From positions 9,954,706 through 10,018,705 of the forward strand of contig NC_088296.1 in NCBI RefSeq assembly GCF_032854445.1: DNA of 64,000 bases. The letters run 5' to 3'. This document shows, piece after piece, positions 10,899-24,500 of this stretch (position 1 is the stretch's first letter; every line of letters starts with the position of its first letter). Below the pieces are notes generated by a model, which saw only the letters and a list, made by a program, of their open reading frames with translations, was not told where the DNA came from and did no database searches. The position numbers were made by a program, and so were the translations under genes. This DNA comes from Liolophura sinensis (lineage: Eukaryota; Mollusca; Polyplacophora; Chitonida; Chitonidae).

Positions 10899-13557
10899 AG
10901 CAGCCGCCGTTCGTGTCAAGTGGCAGGTGGAAGGCGAAAACCCCACTCGTTATTTCTGTTCTTTGGAGAAGTCGCGTGCTGCTGAAAAACTTATCCGCGA
11001 AGTAGCAACCCCTGATGGCCGTTCAGTCCGGTCCACCAAGGATTTATTGCAGGCCACATGCGATTTCTACCAGAGCCTCTGCACCGCAGAGGGAGTTGAG
11101 AAAAATTGCATGGAGGAGTTGATCTCCCAGATCTCCCAGATCTTGCCTCCTCAGGAGGCCGCGATCTGTGAACAGCTGTTCACTTTGGAAGAGCTGCACT
11201 CTGCAGCAAAATCCATGACGCTGAACAAGTCCCCCGGTATCGATGGTCTTCCTGTCGAACTGTATTTGGCTTTCTGGGATGTGCTAGGCCCTATCCTGCT
11301 GGACGTTGCCAACGAGGCTTTTGAGCAGGGTGAGTTAACCAATTCAATGCAGCAGGCTCTTGTCAGGCTCGTTCACAAGCGGGGGCCAAAAGAGGACCTG
11401 CGGAATTGGAGGCCGATTTCACTCTTGTGTGCCGATTATAAGATCATCACGAAGGCACTAACCAGCAGACTTGGATCCGTGATGGGCCTTGTTGTTCACA
11501 GTGATCAGACCTGTTCTGTGCCAGGGAGGTCAATCCTCACCAATAGCTTCCTTGTTCGGGACCTTATAGAGCTGGTCGAATACGAGGATATCGAGGCGGC
11601 AATCATAAGCCTTGATAACGAGAAGGCTTTTGATCGTTTGGAATGGGCTTTTATGCACAAAGTGTTGGAGCGGATGGGGTTCGGGCCTGTTTTTTGTAAA
11701 TGGATCCGGCTTCTTTACAAGCCCCCTGTAATTCGTGTAATGGTGAATGATTTTATTGGTGACCCTGTTCTCCTCAAGCGTGGAGTTCGCCAGGGCTGTC
11801 CTCTGTCTCCTCTGCTTTACGTTCTGGCCGCAGAGGTCCTTGGGGTGGTTGTGAGGTCTTTTGACATGAAGAGAGTGAGAGTCCCTGATGTCGAAGAACC
11901 GATCAAAATCTCCCAGTATGCCGACGACGCATCTCTCTTCGTGAGAGATGATGAAGACTTCCACATTGCTGAGACAATCTTGAACAAGTACCAGAAAGCG
12001 TCTGGCTGCAAAGTCAACAGATCCAAGTCAAAAGGGTTATTCTTGGGTGCTTGGAAGGGTCGTGCCGATACTCCTTTGGGTATTGAATGGTCACAGGATC
12101 ACGTCAAACTTTTGGGGGTAAAACAAGGTGCAAAAAACGCGGCTTCTGTTAACTGGAATGACCGCATCCAGAAGGTCGGCAGCACCCTCAAGGGGTGGAG
12201 CAAGAGAGGCCTAAGCATTGTTGGGAGAGTCCTTGTATTTAACTTGCTGGCAATGTCGAAATTGTGGTATGTTGCCTCAGTTTTTGACTTGCCGGCGGAT
12301 AAGGAGCACACATTAGTTGGGATGTGTCGGGATTTTTTGTGGAAGAGTAAAAAGCCTCTGGTCTTTTTCAAAGTTTGTACCCTCCCCATGGCAAGTGGAG
12401 GTTCAGTCCTTAAAGCTGGCTTTTTTGGAGCGGCTTATGTTGAGTTCGTCTCGGTGGGCTCAGGCAGGCCGGAGGCTTGTGGCGTCGAAAAGTGAACCCC
12501 ACGCTGTGGTTGATTTTTTCCGGCTGCTTAAAGTTCCAGCGCGTTTTAGTTCTCTTCCTCGGTGGTACTTCGACCATCTGAAAACCTTCTTTAAGCTGAA
12601 ACGGACTGAGGCTGATCCGGTTTCGTGGCAGGAAGCTCTGGATCAGCCTTTGTATGGAAATCCCCTAATTTTAGGAGAGGGTGGAAGACCTTTGATGCCT
12701 GGTAAGACGGCCACGCCCAGTTTCCGGCGATTGTCGGATATTGTGGATGGAGGCACCAGAGTGTGGCTGGTCTTGGAGTCGGTCAATTGGCGTCACCTAG
12801 CAGCTGTGTGAAGGGCAATACCGAAGGCATGGTTTAATCTGCTGGATACTGTCACGAATCCCAGCCGGACGAGGTATAAAGTTAATCAAGAGGACCTTTC
12901 TCAGCTTTCCTCCAGGAGATGGTATCAGATCCTTCTGGTGGACAACGACGTAACCCCTGCCGGAGTCCAGAAGTGGCAACAGTTGGGTTGGGTGTCATCG
13001 TCCTGGAGGAACTTGTTTTTATCGCTCTGGAAGTCTGGGGTAGACAATTGAGGTAAGGAGGCTGTTTGGCTGCTGTGGCACAGACAGTGGTGGGTCGGGC
13101 ATAAGCTAGTCCGAGCAGGACTGTCTGCATCTGCCGACTGTCCTTTGTGCTCGTCTCAGGACGAGACCGTAGAACACCTTGTGTGGCATTGCCCGGTTGC
13201 GTCCAGCATGTGGCAGATGTTGGAACGGACAATTGGGCGCCTCCTTGGACGAGGGTTCTCGTTCAGCCTGGAAGATGTGTTGTGTGGGGGGACTTGAGAC
13301 AAGTGCCGCCTTCATTGAAACCGGTCGTCAGAGATCAGGTGTTTCTTTGTATCTGGTCAATTTGGAGGCATCGGTGCTACGTGGTCGACCATTTTAAGGT
13401 GGTGCCCAGCCTTTTCCACAGGGACCTGCAGTACCACTTGCTGACTGCTTTTGAACGGCATCGCAGGCTCGGAAAGTTGGCGACATTCAAGACCACCTGG
13501 TGTCGCAATTCTATTCTTTGCGTTCTGCGGAACGGCAGGCCCGTTGTCCAATTTTAA
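9831..13557 (+). pseudogene. LINE ORF2 (endonuclease-reverse transcriptase), copy C, broken
   Basis: The endonuclease (9831 to about 10540) looks complete. After a frameshift near 10885 the reverse transcriptase is open to 12495 with GVRQGCPLSPLLY and catalytic YADD at 11917-11928. A 29-base deletion near 12402 shifts the frame. Downstream, stop codons appear at about 12808 and 13048, both from CGA-to-TGA type changes, and there is an insertion near 13285. The C-terminal zinc motif remains recognisable. The lesions differ from those of copy B, so the copies decayed independently after copying. Confidence 0.88.
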
Positions 13558-13785
13558 TCTTGCAATTGTTCGTGACCTGGTGTCATAACTTCACGTTTTC
13601 AGCAGTTCTACCTATTCTGAGGCGCAAGTTTTACTGTTAATTTTAATGGATATTTGTTTCTTGTGTCTGTCCTGGCTCTATCTGTCTGCCGATTGTGACG
13701 TTTTAGTCATATAATGATGGGCTGGTCCTGTCAGTAAGGATGTAGGTATGTTTTACATACCGCGGACAGACTTGGTTCTGTTTTC

Positions 13786-13806
13786 CCACAGCCTAGATTG
13801 CTGTGG
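13786..13806 (+). other. Terminal hairpin of LINE copy C
   Basis: The stem and loop are unchanged from copies A and B although much of this copy has decayed. It ends 5 bases before the poly(A). Confidence 0.7.
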
Positions 13807-13820
13807 CATACAAAAAAAAA

Positions 13821-13832
13821 GATAGATAGATA
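13821..13832. repeat. (GATA)3 at the right end of the LINE array
   Basis: Three GATA units follow the last poly(A), then unrelated sequence begins (ttttaccgct). This gives the right boundary of the array and the likely target remnant. Confidence 0.85.
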
Positions 13833-15260
13833 TTTTACCGCTACATTCAGTGTATAGATATCTTAGATGTATACATGTGCCAGATGTAGTACAGACGTAG
13901 CTACATTCAGTGTATAGACATCATAGATGCATACATGTGCCAAATGTAGTAAATCGCCATCTGGACAACATTTGATGGCGTGCATGACCTGTGTTTTTAA
14001 CACAGCTCAGCCATTTTCAGCATGCATACAGTACATTTATAGTCCTCTAGGCACAACAATTTTCACCTTTGCAACTATAGTAGTTTTTTGATAGCAATTT
14101 AGGACAAAACTATACATTCCGCGAAAGAAAGAAAACCCGAGTCGTGATCAGCATATCAGACTACGCCGGGTGGGGAACTTACAATATTTCTACACCCATT
14201 CTAGACACGAATAGATTGTATATGCATTATATAACATCAGAGGTTAAGTACCAAGAAGTATGCAACTTCCCTATAGCTAGTCCCCTCGGCACTTTACACT
14301 TTTCTTCCATCTCTAAGGCATTATGTGACGTATCGCCGCAGCAATGTATTTTTTTTCTATCTATTGCACAGCAAACGTTTGAAAAACAGCTGATGCATGG
14401 TGGGAAAAACGTTCCGAACGCTCCTCTGTTAAAATAGACTAAAGTCTTTGAAAGTAATTTTTTAGAGTTACTTAGAAATGTACAAATAGTCAGTATGCTA
14501 TTAACTGTACAGCAACAATGATTAGCGAAGCAGTAGTATTTAAATACGAAGTTTCGGTTTCAAGGTGTGGCCATTTCTCGTAGGAGCACTTTACATTAGA
14601 TTTCCCATGATTCAGTTCACAATTTTAACCCCAGAGGTTTCTCTGTCACGTGGAACGAGCTTCTACAGATGACGTAACATGTGAAATGTGACTGATTAGT
14701 GAGTGAGTGCTTAGCGCTTTAATGTTGTGCAATTTTTTTTTAGACATTTGACAACGGAGGAGTCTTTAGAGTGCATATACGGGTAATTACAGGACGGAAT
14801 TCCATCGCTCTTTTATCTTGTGCTGCTTCACTGACACGACTTACTGGAGGCAAGCAAGACCAGATTCGTAGCCAGGACATCAAATTACGTCAGATAGCTT
14901 ATTTAAAATATTTAAATGCAATTTTAAAAAAAAAAACTGAAAAAAAAAAGATCACGCGACATGAATTGCACTCCCCCAAGCGATGCCGTGTTTCCTCTTA
15001 CCATAATATTGCCCACCGTCGTCTATAAAGCGAAATATTGAGTGCGGCGGTTAACCCCGGTCATATAAATAGATATTTCCCACGAGCTTATTTAACACAG
15101 TGAACAGGAAGTCACTAGCCCTGGGTTAACGGGAACTATGCATATTATACTGTCGTATATGGTTGTCATATCTGATCACACCAAACATTCTTGTACACAG
15201 ACATGTACAGGGTACAGGCCCCAGGTGATTCTATACATTTACTGCATCAGTGGGCTTACT
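13833..15260. other. Intergenic stretch between LINE array and receptor 1
   Basis: It is AT-rich and I see no gene in it. It starts with a 60-base tandem duplication (13840-13899 and 13900 to about 13951). A degenerate plus-strand SINE tail lies near 14995-15060, with 'ataatattgcccaccgtcgt' and 'gagtgcggcg'. The open frames at 14144-14437 and 14771-15028 show no recognisable domain and are probably chance. Confidence 0.6.
13840..13951. repeat. 60-base direct tandem duplication
   Basis: Two adjacent copies with period 60 share 'gctacattcagtgtataga' and 'catacatgtgcca', with a few differences between copies. Confidence 0.75.
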
Positions 15261-15261
15261 T

Positions 15262-15427
15262 TTGACATAACAAGGAAGTCCCATCACCAGGCGTATGTTA
15301 CCAGCTTCTGCGTAAGCATATACTCATACATGCGCATAAAACTATAAGCTTACATGTGTGGATCTGGCTGTATAGGTGTGTAATTGTGAAGCAACAGGCC
15401 TATTTATAATTGTGACAGCAGACAATC
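15262..15427 (+). promoter_or_regulatory. Conserved 5' flank of receptor 1, likely promoter region
   Basis: The block just upstream of the signal-peptide exon is shared with the flanks of the two other signal-peptide exons (42420-42607 and 47337-47526). The shared words are a 'gacataacaaggaagt' element about 165-190 bases before the ATG and a proximal 'tgtataggtgtg...gtgaag...gacag' stretch. A TATA-like 'tatttataattg' lies near 15400. Conservation in a duplicated block alone does not prove function; the transcription start is not visible. Confidence 0.45.
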
Positions 15428-15506
15428 ATGGAATCTCTGAGGCTTCCAAGACGCTGGGGACGAATTCTAATTCCACTGGTCATTCTGACGGCCACATGTA
15501 TTTCTG
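15428..15506 (+). CDS. Receptor 1 exon 1: signal peptide
   Basis: The exon encodes 26 residues: a basic start with PRRWGR, a hydrophobic core [10 protein letters not shown] and a likely cleavage site near the exon end. It ends in phase 1 at a GTGAGT donor. Near-copies with the same 79-base length lie at 42608 and 47527. Confidence 0.85.
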
Positions 15507-18500
15507 GTGAGTTAAATCAAAATTGGAAATGTTTGAGCTAAGACAGGAGAAACAAATTATATCAGCTGTATAGAGTATATGTTTTTTTAGTTTTTGCCCT
15601 CAGCTGAGCAACTCGTACACTTCTACAGTGACTTTAGCAGCTACATATATGTTGTCACGCCGCACACACAGAGACAACCAGTTAGTCCTGTATGATTAGT
15701 TTTGAGGTACCAGGCAAACCAGCAGATCAAGGTGAGGCTGGAATCGAACAAAACTACCTCAATGATTAGGGGAAAGTTGTCTTTCAGAAAAACCTGTTCT
15801 GTGAACGTGAATATCCCAGGCCCGTACACTTAAGCTATGAAAATGTAGTTTACATTAAATCAATAATTTTTCTGTCATGAATTTACCAGGTCTATTTAGG
15901 TTTGCTCAAAATCAAGTCTCGTACGTGGGAAGGTTTGTTGGCGACGTGCAGATAGTCGTGGGTGATAGCGGCCATTCTCACCGCACCTTCCTCGCCCCCG
16001 CGGGCAGCGCGGTTTTCTTCCCGCGAGTTCCGCGAGGTTGCGCCCCTTTCTTAAAACCGCGCCCTTCGCAGGGGTGAGGAAGGTGAGGTCAAAAATGGAC
16101 GGCATCAGCCACTATACGTAACATACCTTTGTCACAAAGTATATAGAACCCTCTGGTGGGATTTAAATATAAAAGTAAATAATAAATGCAAGTAAAGCTG
16201 GGCCAAGGCACATGTCTTCACTGTTATGTTTCATGTATCATGAGTGCTGCGTCAGGCGCAAGGCTTGTCTTAAGTGAGCATTTTTCTGGGGTGAACTTGG
16301 CCTGAAGTTAAGGTTTGTCCCAGCTTAAGCTTTCTCAAGTTAAAGTTTGTTTAGAGTTATTGCTTGCTCCAGGTTTAAGGTTTGTCTGCGGTTTTAGGCT
16401 TGCTTCATGTTTCAGGTTTGTCAGAGGTTTGACAAGTTAACTTTTGTATTGCGTTATGGTTGTTTGACGTGAAGGTTTGTCTGACTTTAGTATTTGTCTG
16501 AGGTTAAGATTTGTCTAAGGTTAAGGTTTGGCTGAAGTCGGTTTACCCAAACTAGGGTTCTGTTCTAAGTGCTCAGGCTTAAAAAAGTAACAAATTACAA
16601 GCCCCTAGAATGAAACATAAATAGGTAAAATGCAGTGACATTACTTACAATTTATCAAACGTCATTGGTCATTATTGCCGTTGCTATATACTATATAACA
16701 ATTCGGTATTTTCACCTGACTCATCCCTTAGTTCACATGAGCTAATGTTAGTTAGACAAGAGCTGTAGTGTATCTATCTCCACTTATTTTATGACGCAGG
16801 CTGAAAAATTCTCTTCCGCTTAGAGATTTTGCCCAACGTACTACATGGAAGGTTTGATTATATAGCCTTTCACTTGAATGCCCAAAGTTTTGCGAAGAAT
16901 ATTCAAGCTACAGCATTGTTGCCCGATTTTTTGTTGATAATAACACTGTAACAGGCTAAAATGCAACATAGGCTTTGAAGAGGAAAGCGTATAAAAAGGT
17001 CAGCAATGTCGTTGTTTCTGTTACTTACGAAGTTTCCGAGGTGCGAAGTACAAACTGGTTGATGACAAACACCCGTACAACTGCTGTTCATTGCCATTGT
17101 CACAACACTGAGAGCGGGATTCTGTGTCCAAAGTTACTGATTTCCAAAGGGTTACTGATACCTCGTGTGCCCCGTAGTCGGATTTTTTTATTTATTTGAT
17201 AGGTGTTTTATGCCGTACTCAAGAATATTTCACCTATACCACGGCGGCCAGCATTATGGTGGGAAAAAAACCATGCAGAGCACGGGAAACCCACGACCGT
17301 TCGCAGGTTGCTGCAAGACCTTTCCACTTACGGGCGGAGAGGAAGCTAACATGAGCTAGACTTGAAATCACAGCGACCGCATTGGTGTGAGCCTCCTTAT
17401 TACACTGTGCTAGCCCGCTAACTAACTGAGGAGGCCCAATCTTTACCCAATACCCAGGTTGATAATAATTTGATAATAAATTTTGTGATAGTGAATATGA
17501 AAAAAAAAAACAAATGGCTTTCTGCATTGCGCGTCACTGACAGCGTTGGTAACGGTATAGGCCTATGTTCCTATGGGAATACCGCGTAATCATAATAAAA
17601 TTGATCATAATTGCTCTCCATTACTTGATCTGGAACTATAACACCCAGCTAACCATTATAAAGTTAGTAATTATGAATAATGACAATTTGTGTACACTTT
17701 ATTCCGTACAATAACTATCAACGACGTGAACAGAAAATCGAATTTTGCACGGAATATGTTAAGGTTTCCTTGAGATTTAAGGTTTGTCGGAGGTTATGGT
17801 CTGCCTTTGGTTTAAGGTTTGGCCGTGGATATGGTTTGTCTGAGGTTAAGGGGGGTTTTTTGGTTAAGGTTTGCTGGAGTTAAGTTTTGCCTAAGGCTAA
17901 GGTTTTTAATTTTACAGTTAGGGAATGGTTTGTGTGTGAGCTAAACACTTGTCTGCGATTAATGTTTTCTGTCATTAAGGTTTGTCAGAGGCTATGGCTT
18001 GTCTGCGATTATGGTTTGTCTGAAGCTAAGGCTGTCTGAGGTTCAGGTTTGTCTGAAGCTAAGGCAGTCTGATGTTAAGGTTTGTCTGAGGTAAAGGTAT
18101 GTCTGAAGCTATCACAGTTAAGGTTTTGGTCTAAATTCTGAGGCTTAAACTGTAGCAAACTACAGGCACAAACTATAATTAGGTAGGAATGCGGTGATGT
18201 CTCTTGAAAATAACCAGACGTCACTGGTCATTGTCTTCACTCTCTACTGTGTAAAAATTCGGTATTTTCAACTGACTGCCCCAATAGTTCACGTACGCTA
18301 ATGTTAATTAGACTAGAGCTGTAGTGTGGCTGTCACCACCATCTTATGACGCATTCTGAAAAAGTCCCTCCGCTTAGCAGCGAGATTTAGCCCAAGGGTT
18401 AGTTGCAAGCTTTAATTATGACACTTTTTTGACCTGAATAATTTCGAAGAGTATTCAAGCTACAACAATGTTACCTGACGCTTTGTTGATAATGACAATG

Positions 18501-21500
18501 TAACATGTTAAAAATTAAACAGAGACATTTAAGAGGAACGATGATAAAAGGTCAGTAATGTCATTGTTGCACAGAGTAAATAAATTCACAAAGGTTCTGC
18601 AGCACGGGGCAAATATATTAACAAAGACATCACATCGTGGACTTTTTAGCCCCAACGTGTATTTTAGCCCCAACGATATTGTCACGTGCACTTTAACTTA
18701 AACTGCATATGAACCTGAGTCAGTTTTGTTACACTGAGCTGGTTATGGCAGCTGGATTAGATCTTCATCGCCTCATTGCAGTATTGTTGCTCCTCGATGC
18801 TTGGTAACATCGGAGAGCGATGTAACAATGTCGTCAAGGGAGATAATAGTACCAAAGAGACTCTCAAGCGACCACATCATGTCACGGTCGCTACAATCTT
18901 AGTTTTATTATCGACTCAAGATATTTTTCCGCCCACTCATGTTGTAATTAAGTCAATCAGGATTCCAGTGCAAGACTAAGCCTCCACGAGCCTGGTCCAG
19001 AAGCACTGTTTTCATGAGATTATTGACTAAATATTACGACAACGCAGCAATAGAGTAATTGTAGGCCAGTGAGGTTTTATGAATTGCACTAAACATCATT
19101 TTTTACTTAACTTACCTTACGCCACAGTTCTCGCATGGGTCATGAAAGTTGGCAACATATAAGCATAACCATGAACAGTTATATTAAAACATAACAGAAG
19201 AAAATAGGTTTTAATCATCATGCTGTAGTCTTCTGTATTGTAACATTGCCTCTACCGCTTAGGTAGAGGCAATCTCCTCACAATGTTTTCATTAGCGCTC
19301 GTTGATCTGGCCAACTGCGGTATGACTTGCATCGCCTCTAGACCTGTATGCTTCTGTATCTGGGGACCAGATTGCTATGCTACCCTACTGGCCAATTCTC
19401 ATCCCACTAGATACAACACATCTGTAATGGTCTAGGTTAGGTCAAACTTTGTAACAATCAGCGGATACAGATCCCAGGTGCATTTCTAGCGGCTGTGAGC
19501 GTATTTTTGACAAGACAAGGAAGTACAAATCACAAAGCCGATGACGGATTTTACCTATCAAGTATAATAAATCTTGCATACACACATAGACAAAGATAGC
19601 ATGTGGATTTTGCTTAAAGTCTGCTAGGATCAATTAAGAAATGGTCAAGTTAACACAATTAAATCATGTAGTAAATGAATAATAAATATTTGTACGATTT
19701 TAGTGATCTAACGTCCTTGAACGTGCAGTCCGCTTGGTTTATTGACTATATGAATTGTATAAACTATTTCCTTTTCTTATTTTCCATTTGTTTGCGTGGA
19801 TTTCCATTATTTCTTGATGTGCGATATAAAGATTGAATTAATTTCTTTTTCTATTTATTTCACAGGTATGGAAGCCTTTTGTGATGGGAAATGTGGAGAA
19901 GGGACATATTGTGGGAGATGGGAGTGCTATTGTAAAGATGGATATGATGCTTTACGAACCTTGCCTACAACCGGTGTGAAATTTTGCTCGCGTAAGTTAT
20001 CATCATACATGGAAAACAGGATTTAATAATGACTCCAGAGTTAGTTGAGAATGGATATAAACTTGTCTGTTTACGTTACCTTTGCAGGTGTACACTCCAA
20101 CCTATTAGGTACTGTTCCAAAATTCGGGGCATACATGAATCCAATATGAATAAACCACAACTCTGACTTTCCTCATATCCATCATAGATAAACAGCATGT
20201 CAGTAGAAATTAGGCATGTAATGAAGAACACGTTTTATTCGTCATTTAATCCATCAAAAGAGTAACAAATGACTGATCAGTAAACTATCACATGCGATCA
20301 TACCAGGTTAACGTCCATGCCATGCAAAACGCCTGCGAAAAAAATGTGCAAACGCCATAGAATTCTAAAAAGTTTTCAGGCAATATACTCCACAAGTCAA
20401 TGGAAAACGTTTGTCTTGTGTAGTAGTTTTAATTTAAAACACATAAGGTTCAACCTGTGTGATCTGTCCTGACCTTTTTATAGGAATGTTCGGCTATTTA
20501 TTTTTTGTCTATTTATTTATTTATTTCATCATTGTTTAACGATGACTTATTCACTCACAAGATAGAGATCAGGTTAAGGAGTGAGGTTCGCCGTGATGGT
20601 CGCCGACCGCTTGTTGTCATCAAGGCCTGACAGGCAGTCAGACGGGGAATCTACAAATTTCCTGACAAAAGGCCGGGTTTGAACTCGCGCTCTTAACGAC
20701 AATATCACCTGATGTTCTGATATATAAGACTTACAGTATATATAGTAAAACCACAAAAGAGACAATAATGAGTCACACCAATGAAAATGCACACAAAGAC
20801 AGGACTGACTACATATGTATAACGTTGTCACAGTGGACTCTTCAGCTTCTAATGAAGTCCTTTCCTCATATTTCGAGGACATGTTGCAAGCCAAGCCTGT
20901 CCAATAGGCCTACAGCATGAATACGCCACTTCTGCATACGCATGCGCTGTAGGATATTTAGCGAGGGAAGAACCGCCATATTGATTTTGGAGCGAAGTCT
21001 TATATAATTGTGCATTAAATGTGAAGACACCACAACATTTTCCATATTCCCATATCATTACAGTCTAATAATTTACTAATTTTCTTTTACGTAATCCTGC
21101 ATTAAGTCTTAATGCTGGAGGCAGATGCGTTCCTGCAATTTTGCTAGTGTAAGCTGGACTTGACCTCACGGCTATCCCATGGGTAATAGGCTCTTGGATC
21201 ATTGATCTTTGGTTGTACGCTGACCATTCAGCCAACAAAACGAGGGTAAACTCAGGGAATGAAACTGGGGTAAACTCAGAAGGGGTCGGGATTCACCGGT
21301 CACACTTAGCAGTTAGACAGGCATCACACCACTGTTGGTTGCTGTTGCTCTAGTTTTACTCTCTGTGATGTAAGATATTACTCAGCAGTATTTCACTTAC
21401 ACGACGGCAGCCGACATATTTGTGGTGGGACGTATTTTAGCATCAAAAACTTGTATGCTAGTGTGATACACGATTTGAATATTGATTTCACTCATTCACC

Positions 21501-24500
21501 CGGAACATCCCTTGCGCTTTGCAACATCATTGAAAACTGCTGACTGCTCTTCTTTGCATGATTCCGTCCTAATTTCGTACTTTAGATACAGTTTTAATTC
21601 TTTGGTGGTTTGTGTTATATGTCGTTTTGGGAATTGGCCTTGTGACCACTGACCCCGAACGTCCTTATTGGTTGATGGCTGGCAAACATACGTCTCTTTC
21701 CACGCATAGATCCTGTGATGTATTATATTATATTTTAATCAAATTTATCGACACGCTGCTATCATTATGCTTTTGATTTATACTGAGCCCCGCCAAGTAG
21801 TTTCTTAGCTCTCTGAGCAGGACGTGGCTTTATACTGCGGTAACTTTCGTTGGTGACGTGAACATCCTCGCCGTGATGTAGCTGGGAGGACAGAGAAGAC
21901 ACGAGACTGGGTTTTTTCATTTGATAGACACTGTTACAAAACTGGGCTCGCTGTTAGGCTAGTGAAGGTACGCCATTGGTACCAATATGTGATCTCTTTT
22001 CGTTTCTGTTGAAACAGCAAAATGTGCGTCTAAAGCCTTGTTGTGTCCTGCCAACACCAATTGTCAAAAGATACGCCTGGAGGGAGACGAAGGCTACGTA
22101 TCCGAGCATCTGTGTGAGTGTTCAAGTGGAATAAGATTGTCACATACAGGACGATGTTGGGGTGAGTCTTCTTTCAGTACTGGTTACAGTAAACGGGTTA
22201 TCGTTATCAAATCATTAAAAGGCGTGAATACTGGGTCAAGATTAGGCCAACTATGTTGTTACCATATTTAGCTTCATTGCAGCAAGGATTCCACATTGCT
22301 TAGAGTTTGAGTGTTGGTTAATTTACCAGGACATAACGATGGGCTTCGTTTCTTGCATGTCATTTATGCCTATCGCTACATCTCACCCCACAAACAACAC
22401 TAACGTCACCAAACGAACTTAAATCTTCCGCGTGTGCAGTTTCGTTCTCGGTTCATAACTGCCTCATAGGAGAGTTTCGGGTTGGGACTGTTATCATCAA
22501 CGATAAAAACAGTCTTACTGTGTCATGTGACTGGTGAAAAATGTTAGGCAACCTTAGTTGACATTAATTTACTGATCACATGAGAGTCTCCTATGTTGTG
22601 GGCTATCGCACACGAGGCTATAGGCATAGTGCCCAAATTTTATTTATGCACTTTCGTTGGAGAGACTATTGACATTGTAGTTTTGTTTTTGACATTAGTT
22701 AGTTTTGTAATACTAGAATTCTATATGTGATTATTTTTTCGTATAATGTTAGGGGTCAGCACGTGGCGCTCTGGCTGTGAGTTTCCTCTACCCCCCCCCC
22801 CCCCCCCCGGTTTTCCCCCGATGTCCCGAGGTAGAAACCCGTTTTCTTCCAACCATAATGATGGTGGCCGTTGTATAACTGAAATATTGTTAAATACTGT
22901 GTAAAACACCAGTCAAATAAATCACTAAACAAAATGCTACATCATAACGACTCAACCCAGAGCAAGGACGAAAAGAAGTAAGCCCACAGACATCAAAATA
23001 AATTTTACCAACTTCAATAAGTTTTTGTACGGAACCGCGGAAAGGACACTTTTTTATTTCTTTTTATGTCGCCATTGGATAAAAAGGAGAATAAAACACT
23101 TATTCTGCAAAACGTGGGAGAAATTGGCTGACTGGCTACCAAGTCGGGGTAAATTAAGTGATAGTAAAGTGTATCTTTTTATTATCTTTTTATCACCTGG
23201 AAAAAGAGACAATTCATGTACTAAAATAAGTCCGTGCGATTATTTTCACAGGCGAATTAATTTCTGCGTCTTTTAATAGCTAAATAGTCAAATTTCCATC
23301 CTTTTTTCTGGAGAAAATATGAAAAAAAGAAGAGAATATGACCCTTTCGAAGAGATGGAATTCAAAATTGCGAATATCGCGAGGACGGACAATTCACTCG
23401 AAGTTGCCAATTTGTGGAAAGCTCTTTCAGATATGGCAAATCACTAGCATTGGAAGCGTCACGCGATATTTTGTGACGTCAAAACACTTGTCAGCTTTTG
23501 ATTATTAGTGTTGCTTTCTGTGGTTATTTAAGTGTTCAACATGAAAAAGAAGGAAACATAAAAATGATGCCAAAATCAGAAGAAAGAGCGTGAAAACTCA
23601 TTATCAAATACGGTCTTTATTCTTATTATTGTTTTTTTTTTTTCGTTTTTTTTTCTTTCAGCTAAAAAAAATATTTGAGAACATTTTGTATGGTGGATAT
23701 TTGGAATTACCTCATTGTATATATCATCTTCAGGTAATAATGTTCTATAAAGCTGAGAGGCATGTCTTTTTATTTGAATGTGAGTTTGCTGTTTATATCA
23801 CACCGCATGCATTTAATATCAATTCTGACAATACTTAGGAATGTATTAAAAATTTTAAAAATCAGGCCGAACTTATTTGCTTGCTGAAAATACCAATTCC
23901 TATTGCAAATATATATTTATCAAACATGTGTTACATCCCCATTGATAATATCATCACGCAGACAATATATTCCAAGGAGTGGTCCCTCTTTGTCAAGTGT
24001 GTTTTTATCTTTAAAGAAAGATCGACAACAATACTGACGACCACATTGACCGCTAATTTTTCCAGCTCTTTCATCTGAACTTTATGTATTTGTCATGTTT
24101 TCTCCAGCTTCAAAGCTGTTAATCCAAAAAGGCAGTCATAGAGTTTTGTTGGAGAGTTACCAATACTTACATGTTGGACAGTGGTCTGCAGTAAGATGTC
24201 AGGGCCAGCTGGCAACAAAACTGACAGACATTGCGTGAGATTTTATTGCATAAAATTTCCTCCGCGAAGCCAGACTTATTACGAAAATGTCTACACTTCA
24301 CATGCGCTATTAATCTCAAACATAGTTCGGTTGGTTAGCGCGCTAGCGCAGCGTAATGACCCACGAGCCTCTGACCAATGCGGTCGCCGTGAGTTCAGGT
24401 CCAGCTCATGCTGGCTTCTGGGAAGGTCTGACAGCAACCTGCGGATGGTCGTGGGTTTCCACCGGGCTATGCACGGTTTCCTCTCACCATAATGCTGGCC

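Larger units (their letters stand above)
7812..13820 (+). mobile_element. LINE copy C, full length but decayed (about 6.0 kb)
   Basis: Its organisation matches copy B throughout, with near-identical 5' and 3' UTRs. It carries an ORF1 stop at 9375, a 34-base deletion near 9706 that fuses the end of ORF1 to ORF2, frameshifts, and a 29-base deletion near 12402. The poly(A) is only 9 bases (13812-13820), so tail length falls 24, 16, 9 along the array. Confidence 0.92.
15507..19865 (+). other. Receptor 1 intron 1, repeat-rich
   Basis: This 4.36-kb intron contains no gene that I can support. It holds a GC-rich foldback (15984-16085), two arrays of a degenerate 'ggtttgtctgaggttaa' repeat (about 16260-16550 and 17755-18130), each followed by a related single-copy block (16630-16850 and 18180-18400), a minus-strand SINE (17187-17432) and a relic of the signal-exon 5' flank (19430-19630). 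Confidence 0.65.

Noticed and set aside
14144-14437. Plus-strand open frame of 97 codons
   Set aside because: It has no domain, signal or paralogue in the window.
15877-16077. Proline-rich open frame across the GC-rich foldback
   Set aside because: It is open only because GC-rich sequence has few stops; it shows no conservation or domain.
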